Origin: Candidatus Merdivivens pullicola
GTDB taxonomy: Bacteria > Bacteroidota > Bacteroidia > Bacteroidales > UBA932
Assembly (NCBI GenBank): GCA_017694945.1
Contig: JADIMA010000020.1
Location: 1 to 36,571 of the forward strand
Direction: 5' to 3'
Length of the DNA stretch: 36,571 nucleotides
Position numbers and translations under genes: made by a program
Notes under the pieces: generated by a model
The model's input: the letters and a program-made list of their open reading frames with translations, nothing else
Told to the model about the DNA's origin: nothing
Database searches by the model: none
Shown: positions 14,847-23,714 of the stretch, piece after piece
Position numbering within the stretch: position 1 is the first letter of the stretch
Layout: every line of letters starts with the position of its first letter

Positions 14847-16298
14847 ATGTCGGAACATGTTTATAATCCGGCTTCATCGGTGGCCGAAGAATTCATCAAT
14901 GACGCCGAGGTGCGTGCCACGATAGAGTACGCGCTTGCAAACAAGGACAATGAAAAACTCGTTGACGGGATACTGTCGAAGCCGGCTCTTATGAAAGAGG
15001 GCCTTTCCCACAAGGAGGCTGCTGTAATCCTGGTGCAGGACAATGAGTCCGTATGGGAAAAAGTATATGCCCTTGCAAGGGAAGTGAAAAGGAAATATTA
15101 CGGCAACAGGATCGTGATGTTCGCTCCGCTGTATCTTTCGAATTATTGCGTAAACGGATGCGTATATTGCCCTTATCACATGCAGAACAAGGGGATTCCG
15201 CGCAAGAAACTGACCCAGGAGGAAATAGCAAGGGAAGTCATCGCCCTGCAGGACATGGGTCACAAGAGGCTGGCAATCGAAGCCGGAGAGCATCCGTCTC
15301 TCAATCCCATAGAGTACATCCTCGAATCAATCAATACGATTTATTCGATAAAACACAAGAACGGTGCGATACGGCGTGTCAATGTGAACATAGCGGCGAC
15401 TACGGTTGAAAATTACCGTCGTCTCCATGAAGCCGGAATCGGCACTTACATACTTTTCCAGGAGACATACGACAAGGCAAGATATGAAAAACTCCATCCG
15501 CGCGGGCCGAAATCCGATTACGCCTATCATACGGAAGCCATGGACAGGGCGCAGGAAGGCGGTATAGACGATGTGGGGATGGGTGTGCTCTTCGGCCTGA
15601 GCGATTACAGGTACGATTTCACGGCGCTTGTAATGCACGCCGAACATCTTGTGGCCAAATTCGGGGTGGGCCCGCATACAATCAGCCTTCCGCGAATATG
15701 CGATGCCGACGACATCGATTCAAAATCGTTTGAAAACGGGATTCCAGACCTGCTGTTTGAACGTATTACGGCATTGCTCAGAATCACAGTGCCTTATACG
15801 GGCATGATCATTTCGACGAGAGAGCGTCCTTCAATGCGCCGCCGTCTTCTCGAACTCGGCGTTTCGCAGATAAGCGGAGGTTCCAAGACTTCCGTGGGCG
15901 GATATGCTGACGAAGTGGAAACCGGGCATCTTACCGAGGACGAGGAGCGTTCGGCCCAGTTCGATGTAAATGACAACCGTACCCTTGACGAGGTGGTAAG
16001 GTGGCTGCTGGAACTCGGCTACATACCGAGTTTCTGCACTGCATGTTACAAGAGCGGGCGCACCGGAGACCGTTTCATGTCCTTGCTGAAAAGCGGACAG
16101 ATAGCCAATTGTTGCGGGCCGAATGCGATAATGACGTTAAAGGAATATCTGATAGATTATGCTTCGCCTCAGACACGCGAGGCCGCAGTTCCTGTTATTA
16201 AGCGTGAGTTGGGGCTGATTCCCAATGAAACCGCAAGGGAAAAATGCGAGTCTATGCTTGAACGGATAGAACATGGAGAAAGGGATTTCAGATTTTAA
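14847..16298 (+). CDS. hydG: [FeFe] hydrogenase maturase HydG (tyrosine lyase)
   Basis: HydG splits tyrosine by radical SAM chemistry, releasing p-cresol and making the CO and CN ligands delivered as an iron synthon for the H-cluster. The 483-residue protein has the radical SAM motif YCVNGCVYCPYH (Cys 101, 105, 108). Its second, C-terminal cluster site is CTACYKSG...IANCCGPNA (Cys 397, 400 and 422), which distinguishes HydG from the related ThiH. Length is typical. It begins 3 bases after hydE and its end overlaps hydF by 26 bases, so all three maturases are tightly coupled. All expected cluster cysteines are present. Confidence 0.95.
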   Translation: MSEHVYNPASSVAEEFINDAEVRATIEYALANKDNEKLVDGILSKPALMKEGLSHKEAAVILVQDNESVWEKVYALAREVKRKYYGNRIVMFAPLYLSNYCVNGCVYCPYHMQNKGIPRKKLTQEEIAREVIALQDMGHKRLAIEAGEHPSLNPIEYILESINTIYSIKHKNGAIRRVNVNIAATTVENYRRLHEAGIGTYILFQETYDKARYEKLHPRGPKSDYAYHTEAMDRAQEGGIDDVGMGVLFGLSDYRYDFTALVMHAEHLVAKFGVGPHTISLPRICDADDIDSKSFENGIPDLLFERITALLRITVPYTGMIISTRERPSMRRRLLELGVSQISGGSKTSVGGYADEVETGHLTEDEERSAQFDVNDNRTLDEVVRWLLELGYIPSFCTACYKSGRTGDRFMSLLKSGQIANCCGPNAIMTLKEYLIDYASPQTREAAVPVIKRELGLIPNETAREKCESMLERIEHGERDFRF

Positions 16299-17478
16299 GC
16301 CGGGTTCGGCGGTCGTGCCGGGAGAACGCCCGGTAGTGGGCATATTCGGAAAAAGGAATGCCGGCAAGTCCACCTTGTTCAATCTCCTTCTCGGTCAGGA
16401 ATATGCAGTAGTATCAGACCATAAGGGCACTACAACCGATCCGGTGCGCAAATCCATGGAACTTGATGGAGCAGGGGCTATAACTCTTGTCGATACTCCA
16501 GGTTATGATGATGAAGGAACCGTAGGCGGGTTGCGTGTCGAGCAGGCTGTGAAATCAGCAGCGGCATGCGATGTGGCGTTGATTGTGGTTGACGGCGTGG
16601 AAGACGGCCTTGACAAAAGATGGGCGGAGTATCTGGAAGGGCGCGGCGCAACGGTGTTCGTCATAAACAAACAGGATGTTTCGAAAAAAGATGTTTTTGA
16701 TAAAATCAGGCATGCCCTTGAGGCGAGGGGCCGTGCCGGAAGCGAGGCCACGATACTCGGAGGACTTGTATCCGCCGGTGACATTGCAGTGCTTGTAATG
16801 CCTCAGGACAAGGCCGCTCCCAAAGGGAGGCTGATAATGCCGCAGATGCAGACTGTCCGTGAACTTCTTGACAGAGGCTGTGTCCCGGTGTGTGTCGCCC
16901 CTGACGGTCTGGAAGGGGTGTTTTCGGCATTGTCAAGGAAACCGGAACTCGTAATTACGGATTCGCAGGCCTTTTCTGCAGTACGGGATGTGATGCGCAA
17001 GGTTTTCGGCGCCGGGGACGGATCTCCTGAAAGCGACGGGCGTTTTTCCGGTACGGATGCCGAAGTGATTTCCGATATCCTGGGAGGGGTGCCGCTAACA
17101 TCTTTCTCCATACTGTTTTCACGTTATAAGGGTGATATAAGGATATTCAGGGAAGGAGCGGAGAAGATACCGCTTCTCAATGGCGGTTCACGGGTGCTGA
17201 TAGCCGAGGCGTGTGCGCACAGGCCGCTGTCGGAGGACATCGGCAGGGTGAAGTTGCCGGCTCTTCTCAGAAAGGCGGCAGGAGACTCGTTGCAGGTCGA
17301 TGTCGTGGCCGGCTCGGACTGGCCTTCCGATTTGAAGGGCTATGATCTTGTGATTCATTGCGGTGCGTGCATGTTCAACCGTCGCCTTGTGCTTTCAAGG
17401 ATAGCGGACGCGCAGAGGGACGGAGTGCCGATTACCAATTACGGCCTTGCTATTTACAAACTTGTTAAAAGAGATTAG
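16273..17478 (+). CDS. hydF: [FeFe] hydrogenase maturase HydF (GTPase scaffold)
   Basis: HydF is the GTPase scaffold on which the diiron precursor is held before transfer to HydA. The N-terminal G domain has Walker A GKRNAGKST (26-34), the threonine switch GTTTDP, DTPG (74-77) and NKQD (132-135). A middle dimerisation part follows, then the iron-sulfur domain with ACAHRP (Cys314, His316) and HCGACMFNRR (Cys363, Cys366), the expected ligands for its [4Fe-4S] cluster. The 401-residue length is normal. ATG 16273 lies inside the end of hydG, and this overlap supports translational coupling. It is last in the maturase operon; only a weak hairpin follows. Confidence 0.95.
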   Translation: MEKGISDFKPGSAVVPGERPVVGIFGKRNAGKSTLFNLLLGQEYAVVSDHKGTTTDPVRKSMELDGAGAITLVDTPGYDDEGTVGGLRVEQAVKSAAACDVALIVVDGVEDGLDKRWAEYLEGRGATVFVINKQDVSKKDVFDKIRHALEARGRAGSEATILGGLVSAGDIAVLVMPQDKAAPKGRLIMPQMQTVRELLDRGCVPVCVAPDGLEGVFSALSRKPELVITDSQAFSAVRDVMRKVFGAGDGSPESDGRFSGTDAEVISDILGGVPLTSFSILFSRYKGDIRIFREGAEKIPLLNGGSRVLIAEACAHRPLSEDIGRVKLPALLRKAAGDSLQVDVVAGSDWPSDLKGYDLVIHCGACMFNRRLVLSRIADAQRDGVPITNYGLAIYKLVKRD

Positions 17479-17511
17479 TAACATTATTTTCATTAATATT
17501 TTGTCCCGATT

Positions 17512-17530
17512 AACCTCTGTTAGGTTTTAT
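17512..17530 (+). terminator. Weak hairpin after hydF
   Basis: AACCT and AGGTT pair around CTGTT and are followed by TTATT. The stem is only 5 bases, so termination would be inefficient; it is nevertheless the only candidate between hydF and the next operon. Confidence 0.3.
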
Positions 17531-17535
17531 TGAAT

Positions 17536-17543
17536 TATATTTG
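17536..17543 (+). promoter_or_regulatory. -7 box TATATTTG of the nuclease/TonB operon
   Basis: A perfect TAnnTTTG box 23 bases before ATG 17567. The -33 position has no clear TTTG. It is the only promoter box I see ahead of the six-gene run up to 25807. Confidence 0.5.
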
Positions 17544-17566
17544 TGGGATAATTTATGTGAAAATAT

Positions 17567-18547
17567 ATGGATATGAGTATTATTAAGAGATTTGCGCTTC
17601 TGGTTGCAGCAATTGCTCCGCTGGTCTCTTTGACATCTTGCAAGGAAAAAGAAGTCCCTCCTCTTCCTGAAATCAATCTCGGGGAAGAGTCCCTTGATTT
17701 CGGTTTTGAAGGAGGTTCCGGCACTTTCATGCTGTATGTCAACAGGGAATGGGAAGCGGTTCCCGGAGCGGACTGGATTGCCGTCGATCCCCCTTCTGGC
17801 GATGGAAACGCTTGTGAAGTCACTGTTTCGGTACTTGAAAATGCTGCCGGTGATTCGAGGAGTGCGTCGGTAATGTTCAAGACGCGCGCCGTCTATGCTT
17901 CTCTGGATGTTTCCCAGGAAGCCAATCCCGACGGGATACCGTCCCTGTTCTACGGCAATGATTTCGATATGGAACTTTCTCAGGAAAACGAGAGCGGGCG
18001 CTGGCCTTTCCTTGACCAGTCCGACTGCTGGAAGAACCAGACCGGTGCCGGAGCAGGCGAAGTCGAATATTATTTTTCAGGCATTAGCGTGCGAAGCAAC
18101 TCCAATTCCAATGGAGGCTATTCGGATTACGACGGTTCCGGAAACAACAATCTGTTTTTCGGTACTAACCCTTATTTTGTTATAGGGAACATAGCCGTTC
18201 ATCCAGGCCAGCAGGACTATTCTTTGAGTTTCGGTACGGAAAAATATCTTTACGGCAATAACGACAACACGTTTGTGCCGGAAGAGTTCCCGGTGATGAT
18301 AAGTCCTGACGGCGAGACATGGGTGGCGGTTGAATACACCTTCGCCAGCGGACGTTATCTGGACGGAAGATGGGATCTCGCTACGGCGGATTTTTCTTTG
18401 CCGGAAGGTACTGAAAGGCTGTGGATACGTTTTGCGCCTACGATAAGTTCGGCCCATCGTCTTGATGACGTTGCCCTGAGGGCCGGTACGGGAGGTGCCG
18501 TAATTGACTGGAACGAAGGAACGGTTATTCCGATTCCGGAAAATTGA
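17567..18547 (+). CDS. BACON-domain lipoprotein with jelly-roll-like C-terminus
   Basis: The 326-residue protein has a lipoprotein signal (SLTSC, Cys25) followed by Lys/Glu, consistent with surface display. Residues 35-118 form a BACON domain (LDFGFEGGSGTFMLYVNREW, then ADWIAVDPPSG, ending ASLDVSQEA). Residues 125-315 are beta-rich with EVEYYFSGI, NPYFVIGNIAV and the ending SSAHRLDDVALRAG, like the choice-of-anchor/jelly-roll domains that accompany secreted hydrolases. No catalytic residues are evident, so it is probably a binding protein. It is the first gene of a six-gene same-strand run, and the next signal peptide begins 17 bases after its stop. Translation could instead start at ATG 17573. 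Paired BACON domains here and in the next nuclease suggest the two products act on the same material. Confidence 0.7.
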   Translation: MDMSIIKRFALLVAAIAPLVSLTSCKEKEVPPLPEINLGEESLDFGFEGGSGTFMLYVNREWEAVPGADWIAVDPPSGDGNACEVTVSVLENAAGDSRSASVMFKTRAVYASLDVSQEANPDGIPSLFYGNDFDMELSQENESGRWPFLDQSDCWKNQTGAGAGEVEYYFSGISVRSNSNSNGGYSDYDGSGNNNLFFGTNPYFVIGNIAVHPGQQDYSLSFGTEKYLYGNNDNTFVPEEFPVMISPDGETWVAVEYTFASGRYLDGRWDLATADFSLPEGTERLWIRFAPTISSAHRLDDVALRAGTGGAVIDWNEGTVIPIPEN

Positions 18548-18563
18548 CGGAGATATGTTTGCC

Positions 18564-19751
18564 ATGAAACATTACCGTAGGTTGCTGTCCTGTCTTTTCG
18601 TGTTGTCGCCTCTTTTCGTTGCGGTTTCCTGCGAGGACAAGGATTACGGCAGGGTGGTTCTTGCGAAGCAGCAGGTCGGGGCGGATGCGGGAAGCATGTT
18701 CGTGAATGTGGTGTCCGATGCCGATTGGTCGCTTTCTGTGATATATCACGGAGGAACTGCCGACTGGATTCGGATAACACCTTTGCAGGGCAGCGGCAAT
18801 AAGGCAAATGTAGTGTTGTCTTATGAGGAAAATGAATCCGAAGAGCCGCGTGAGGCTGAAGTCATAGGGACTTTCGGAAAGTATTCGTGCCGTGAGCCTC
18901 TGTTGCAGTCCGGCAAGGTAGCAGATGATCCCGGGCCTCAGCCGGATCCAGATCCTGATCCTGACCCGGATCCTGACAACCCTTTCCCCGGGCTGGTATC
19001 CGACAAAGTCAGAGGATGGCTTGAACTTCCTGCCGTGGAAGAAAAAGAAGGTTTCGCGTGGGTTTTTCACAATATGAATGTGGACGGAAAGGATGTGCGG
19101 AACTATTCATTGTATTACGATGCTTCCGACAAAGTGTCGGTATGGGTGGCATACCCTCTGAACAGCGGCCTTCGCGGAACCGGGCACAGGAACGACGGCT
19201 GGGGGGTCAAGGATCCCAAGATTCCCGTGGCATATCAGTCAGATGTCGATAGGGGCTGGGGTGTGAGCGGCTATGACCGGGGACACCAGTTGCCTGCGGC
19301 GGATCGATACCGCTCAGACGCCCACAGGGCAACCTATTATCCTACGAATGTCACTCCCCAGAATTCCCGTATGAATCAGGGTATCTGGCAGAATCTTGAG
19401 ACTACTGTAAGGAACTGGTCGGACAGGTGCGACACGCTTTATGTCGTTACCGGCTGTGTGCCGAGTGAAGACAATTTCATAACCGACAGGGGCGGCAACA
19501 GGGTGAATGTGCCGGACGCATATTTCAAGGCCGTTTTGAAATATGACAGCCACAGTTCCATTTCCGAGTACATGGCCATAGGGATATATGTCGAGAACCG
19601 TCCTTACACGGAAAACAATATCAATTCCTCCATGGTGATGACGATTGACGAACTTGAAGATATGCTCGGGATTGACTTTTTCCACAATCTTCCCGACGAT
19701 GTGGAGTCAAGGGTCGAATCGGCCAAAGTCTCTTCATGGTGGGGAATATGA
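18564..19751 (+). CDS. Lipoprotein DNA/RNA non-specific endonuclease (NUC1) with BACON domain
   Basis: The 395-residue protein has a lipoprotein signal (FVAVSC, Cys23) with acidic residues after Cys, a BACON-like domain (28-117; ADWIRITPLQGSG, ending EPLLQSG), a rigid Pro-Asp linker (127-138) and a NUC1 nuclease domain (about 143-395). The catalytic beta-beta-alpha-metal site is plain: YDRGHQLPAADR (His241 as general base) and NVTPQNSRMNQGIW with the Mg-binding Asn, then NLE. Members cut DNA and RNA without sequence preference and are exported. It would therefore display a nuclease at the cell surface or periplasm. ATG 18564 begins the signal; ATG 18555 is an equally possible start three codons earlier. 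An exported EEP enzyme follows after 27 bases. Confidence 0.88.
   Translation: MKHYRRLLSCLFVLSPLFVAVSCEDKDYGRVVLAKQQVGADAGSMFVNVVSDADWSLSVIYHGGTADWIRITPLQGSGNKANVVLSYEENESEEPREAEVIGTFGKYSCREPLLQSGKVADDPGPQPDPDPDPDPDPDNPFPGLVSDKVRGWLELPAVEEKEGFAWVFHNMNVDGKDVRNYSLYYDASDKVSVWVAYPLNSGLRGTGHRNDGWGVKDPKIPVAYQSDVDRGWGVSGYDRGHQLPAADRYRSDAHRATYYPTNVTPQNSRMNQGIWQNLETTVRNWSDRCDTLYVVTGCVPSEDNFITDRGGNRVNVPDAYFKAVLKYDSHSSISEYMAIGIYVENRPYTENNINSSMVMTIDELEDMLGIDFFHNLPDDVESRVESAKVSSWWGI
18942..18977 (+). repeat. Tandem Pro-Asp codon repeat (interdomain linker)
   Basis: Six consecutive Pro-Asp dipeptides are encoded by a degenerate 6-base repeat. Such tracts can change length by slippage in whole dipeptides without shifting the frame. 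Confidence 0.85.
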
Positions 19752-19778
19752 CAAACAAGTAACAAACGCATTTAGCAT

Positions 19779-20819
19779 ATGAAGAAAACAATCATTTCCA
19801 TCCTGTTCCTTCTGCTGTCCGTTTTTGTTCTGGACGCCCAGGAAATCAAGGAAAAATACGTGATCGGTTTCTATAATCTCGAAAACCTGTTCGATGTTTA
19901 TGACGATCCGGAAAAAAACGACGAGGAGTTCCTTCCCGACGGAGCCAACAGATGGACTCGTGCCAAGTACGAGAAGAAACTCCACAATATCTCACGCGTC
20001 ATAGCGGCGATGGCCGAACGCAACGGTGAGTTCCATACCGCTCTGGGAGTATCTGAAATAGAGAACCGCCATGTTCTTGAAGACCTGGTGTCCCAGCCTG
20101 AAATAGCCGCTGCAGGATACCGCATAGTCCATTACGACAGTCCGGACATGCGCGGTGTCGATGTTGCGATGCTGTACCGCCCCGACAAGTTCGATTACAT
20201 ATCCAGCGAGTCCATACCTTTTACATTGGAAGGCTATGAGGATTTCAAGACCAGGGACATTCTGATGGTTTACGGGAAGATTTCGGGCGAAGAGTTCGCC
20301 CTGTACGTGGCTCACCTCCCGTCGCGTGTCGGGGGCAAGGGCGGTAATCTCAGAAGCCGTGGCGCAGAGATAATCAGAGAGCATTCGCTGAAAATGATGG
20401 AAGAGCATCCCGGGATAAAAGTCGTTGTAATGGGCGATATGAACGATGACCCGTTCGACGAAAGCATGTCCGAAGTACTGGGAGGCAGGATGACGCCCGA
20501 GGAGGTGCAGGCCCCTCAGGACATGTTCAATCCGTTCTGGAGGATGTTGAACGACGGATTCGGCTCGAACGCATATCAGAATGTCTGGAGCGTGTTTGAC
20601 CAGATACTTGTCAACGGTTCGCTCCTCAATGCCCCGGACGGCACTTTAAGGCTGTGTAAGAACGGCCCTAACGGCTATTACGGAGTGATTTTCAAAAAAC
20701 CTTTCATGGTTACTCAAAGCGGCCCGTATAAAAACAACCCGTACAGGACATTTTCATACGGTGCCTTTATGAATGGCTACAGCGACCATTTTCCGACTTT
20801 TATAACAATAGGGAAATAA
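19779..20819 (+). CDS. Exported endonuclease/exonuclease/phosphatase-family protein
   Basis: The 346-residue protein has a cleavable-type signal (about 1-20, ending VLDAQ) and no lipobox, so it is likely periplasmic or secreted. EEP motifs are complete: YNLENLFDVYDD (32-43), the metal Glu in EIEN (93-96), RGVDVAMLYR, His179 in VAHLPSR, GDMNDDP (219-225) and the terminal SDHFP (Asp336, His337). Close relatives are annotated as extracellular nucleases or phosphatases; the YNLENLFD form is the one common in Bacteroidota secreted EEP proteins. Lying between a NUC1 nuclease and a TonB receptor, it could trim nucleic-acid fragments or release phosphate. Substrate is not determined by sequence alone. 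Confidence 0.85.
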   Translation: MKKTIISILFLLLSVFVLDAQEIKEKYVIGFYNLENLFDVYDDPEKNDEEFLPDGANRWTRAKYEKKLHNISRVIAAMAERNGEFHTALGVSEIENRHVLEDLVSQPEIAAAGYRIVHYDSPDMRGVDVAMLYRPDKFDYISSESIPFTLEGYEDFKTRDILMVYGKISGEEFALYVAHLPSRVGGKGGNLRSRGAEIIREHSLKMMEEHPGIKVVVMGDMNDDPFDESMSEVLGGRMTPEEVQAPQDMFNPFWRMLNDGFGSNAYQNVWSVFDQILVNGSLLNAPDGTLRLCKNGPNGYYGVIFKKPFMVTQSGPYKNNPYRTFSYGAFMNGYSDHFPTFITIGK

Positions 20820-20831
20820 AATTATCATTAT

Positions 20832-23696
20832 ATGAAACATGTCTTATTGATGGCCCTTTGCCTGTTGGCGGTCTCGTTTTCCGCATATCCGCAGGACGGG
20901 AGGGGAGATGCCAGAGGGCGCATAGTCAGCCGCCCGGACAAGGCTCCGATTGCCGGAGCGAGTCTGAAACTTGTTTCCGACGGTGAAGAGATTGCTTCAA
21001 CGGTGTCAGGCGCAGACGGAACCTTTTCATTCAAAGGAATCCCTGCCGGCGATTATTCGGTTGAAATCAGTGCGGCCGGTTTTACCGACGAACGATTTAC
21101 CATGACCGTGGAGACAGGCGTTGCAAAGGATATATTTTATGTATCCATGGTTCCAGAGGATTTTTTTGAAGACTTCGGGCCGGAATATGTCTTTTATGAT
21201 ACTGACGAGTCGGGATTTGAAGATGTCCCGATGGTTTTCGGGGCATCGGCGGATGTCTTTGAAAACGTTACGGGATACGATTTCAGTTCTGTGCGTTTCC
21301 GTGCGAGAGGATATGACAACAGTACGAGGGATGTCTATCTCGCAGGTGTAAAGTTGAACGACGCCGTAACCGGCTATTCGCCGTATTCGCTGTGGAGCGG
21401 CCTCAATGAAGCGACGAGGTTCGAGGACAATACTGTCGGGCTGGAGCCTGGCTATTTCGGCATAGGCGGATACAATGGTCAGACAAACATACTCGGTACG
21501 GCGTCCCAGATGCGCAAGGGCTATCGTTTCAGCGTGCTCTCCAACAGTGCGCTTTACCGTCTAAGGCTCATGGCTTCGTATGCCACGGGCGAGATGGACA
21601 ACGGTTGGTCTTTTGCCGCCAACATTTCAACGAGGCTCGGCGGTAACGACTGGGTGGAAGGCGTCTATTACAGGTCGTTTTCATATTATTTCGGGATGGA
21701 AAAGAACCTCCGTGACCGCCACCGTTTCAGCCTTTCGGTTTTCGGAGCACCGGTGCAGCGCGGGGCGCAGAACGCTTCAACACAGGAAGTATATGACCTG
21801 GTCGGCAGCAATTTCTACAATTCCAACTGGGGATATCAGAACGGAGTCGTCAGGAACGCCCGCGTAAGGAACAACCACGAGCCTGTGATGATGTTCAAAT
21901 ACCTTTATACTCCCAAGGACAACCTGAAACTGTCGGCCACTGTGCTTTACCGCACAGGCCGCAACGGATATTCCGCTCTTGACTGGTACGATACCCAGGA
22001 TCCGCGTCCGGACTATTACAGGAATCTTCCGAGTTATTTCTACAATCCCGACCCGAATTATCAGAACCGTGATTCTGAATTCCTTGCAGGCTGGGCTGCC
22101 GAGGCCTGGATTTACAATTACGGGGGCACGAGGCATATAAACTGGGATCGTATGTACAATGTCAACTATGACAACAGGGATTCGGACGGTCTGAGGCGTT
22201 CAAAGTATGTGCTGGAGGAAAGGCGCACCGATCAGAACGATGTTAATGTGGCCCTGAATGTCGATTGGCGGGCAAACGACCATTTCGTCCTTAACGGAGG
22301 TGCCGATTTCCGTTGGAACAGAACCGAGTTCTACAAGACAATCAAGGATCTTCTTGGCGGAGACTATTATGTGAATATCGACCAGTTTGCCGAGAGGGAC
22401 TTCGCAACCGATCCTGTAAAGATACAGAACGACCTTGAGTATTATTTCCTGCACGGCGAAGCGCAGAAAGTCAGGGTAGGGGACAAATACGGTTATGACT
22501 ACTATGCCCAGGTCAGGAATGCAAGGCTTTGGGCCAACGGTAATTATGAATACGGCCCGTGGAAGGCTTATCTTGCCGCGGAAGCCGGCTATTCGACATT
22601 CTGGCGCGAGGGACTTGTACAGAAGGGACTTTTCCCGTATGATTCAAAAGGCAAGTCGGAGGCACCGCAGTTTTTTACTTATGCAGCCAAGGGAGGACTG
22701 AGTTATTCGTACAGGGCCCACAGGTTCTATGCCAATATAGGATATTTTAACGAGGCTCCGTATTTTAACGAGTCGTTCGTTTCCCCGAGGACGAGAAACA
22801 CCCTTACCCCGAACCTTACAACGCAGAAAACATTTTCGGTCGATGTGAATTATGCGTTCTCGAAACGCGGTTACGATGTCCGTTTTACTGCATATTATAC
22901 CACTATCAAGGATCAGACGGATCTAACAAGTTTCTATGACGATGCGCAGAATTCCTATACTAACTTTGCCATGAGCGGCATAGACCAGAGGAATGTCGGT
23001 ATAGAACTGGGCTTCAAGGTTCCTCTGCCTGTTACCGGGCTTTCCCTTCAGGGTGCCGCGAGCATAGGCGACTATGTATATACCTCTACTCCGCGCGTGA
23101 CCCAGACCATAGACAACAGTGGCAACCTTATCATGGACAACAGGGAGGTGGCTTATTGGAAGTCACACAATATTTACAAAAAGGACGCTTCAGGCAATTA
23201 TGTCTATGACGAGAACGGTTCTCCAGTCGTGGAGAAAGTCCAGAGGCATTATGTCGGCAATACTCCTCAGATAGCGGCGACGCTCGGTCTTAATTTCAGG
23301 ACGAGGGACTATCTCTTCCTGGAATTGAATGTCCAGTATTTCGACAAGATGTATCTTGAAATGAATCCTCTGTACCGTACGGATATCGCCGTGTGCGGCC
23401 CGGATAATATATGGACGCCTGCCGAAGAAGAGTATATGGCAGCCCAGGAGACTTTCGCACCTCAGTTCATAATGAATGCAAGCATTGGCAAGTCGTGGTA
23501 CATAGACAGGAAGTACAATATCGGTTTCTCGCTTGAGATCAGGAATATACTGAACAACAAGTGGCTTAAGACAGGCGGTTATGAACAGAGCCGTCTGATT
23601 GACTCCGAGAACGAGGAGCGTTATTACAGATTTGATTCCAAGTATTTTTACATGCAGGGAATCAATTATATGTTGAATATATATTTCAGGTTTTAA
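20832..23696 (+). CDS. TonB-dependent receptor-like outer-membrane protein with carboxypeptidase-regulatory-like N-domain
   Basis: The 954-residue protein has a signal peptide (1-20), a CarboxypepD_reg-like beta domain (about 24-110: IVSRPDKAPIAGASLKLVSD, DGTFSFKGIPAGDYSVEIS), a plug-like segment with degenerate motifs (VRFRARGYDNSTRDVYLAGV, about 155-175) and a long barrel rich in alternating aromatic strands that ends in the terminal Phe of NIYFRF. Such proteins import large or scarce substrates using TonB energy. A SusD partner is missing; instead an OB-fold DUF5689 lipoprotein follows 18 bases later, and two secreted nuclease-fold enzymes precede it. This suggests import of oligonucleotides, nucleosides or phosphate esters. 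The plug is less conserved than in SusC, so a non-transport barrel cannot be excluded. Confidence 0.8.
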   Translation: MKHVLLMALCLLAVSFSAYPQDGRGDARGRIVSRPDKAPIAGASLKLVSDGEEIASTVSGADGTFSFKGIPAGDYSVEISAAGFTDERFTMTVETGVAKDIFYVSMVPEDFFEDFGPEYVFYDTDESGFEDVPMVFGASADVFENVTGYDFSSVRFRARGYDNSTRDVYLAGVKLNDAVTGYSPYSLWSGLNEATRFEDNTVGLEPGYFGIGGYNGQTNILGTASQMRKGYRFSVLSNSALYRLRLMASYATGEMDNGWSFAANISTRLGGNDWVEGVYYRSFSYYFGMEKNLRDRHRFSLSVFGAPVQRGAQNASTQEVYDLVGSNFYNSNWGYQNGVVRNARVRNNHEPVMMFKYLYTPKDNLKLSATVLYRTGRNGYSALDWYDTQDPRPDYYRNLPSYFYNPDPNYQNRDSEFLAGWAAEAWIYNYGGTRHINWDRMYNVNYDNRDSDGLRRSKYVLEERRTDQNDVNVALNVDWRANDHFVLNGGADFRWNRTEFYKTIKDLLGGDYYVNIDQFAERDFATDPVKIQNDLEYYFLHGEAQKVRVGDKYGYDYYAQVRNARLWANGNYEYGPWKAYLAAEAGYSTFWREGLVQKGLFPYDSKGKSEAPQFFTYAAKGGLSYSYRAHRFYANIGYFNEAPYFNESFVSPRTRNTLTPNLTTQKTFSVDVNYAFSKRGYDVRFTAYYTTIKDQTDLTSFYDDAQNSYTNFAMSGIDQRNVGIELGFKVPLPVTGLSLQGAASIGDYVYTSTPRVTQTIDNSGNLIMDNREVAYWKSHNIYKKDASGNYVYDENGSPVVEKVQRHYVGNTPQIAATLGLNFRTRDYLFLELNVQYFDKMYLEMNPLYRTDIAVCGPDNIWTPAEEEYMAAQETFAPQFIMNASIGKSWYIDRKYNIGFSLEIRNILNNKWLKTGGYEQSRLIDSENEERYYRFDSKYFYMQGINYMLNIYFRF

Positions 23697-23699
23697 TTC

Positions 23700-23704
23700 G
23701 GAGG
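23700..23704 (+). promoter_or_regulatory. Strong Shine-Dalgarno GGAGG before the DUF5689 gene
   Basis: GGAGG lies 10 bases before ATG 23715. Strong Shine-Dalgarno sites are uncommon in this phylum, and the other starts in this operon lack one, so this lipoprotein may be made in excess of the receptor. Confidence 0.5.
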
Positions 23705-23714
23705 ATTTGACGAT

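Noticed and set aside
13848-14858. 336-residue minus-strand open frame
   Set aside because: Antisense to hydE, whose radical SAM motifs are certain.
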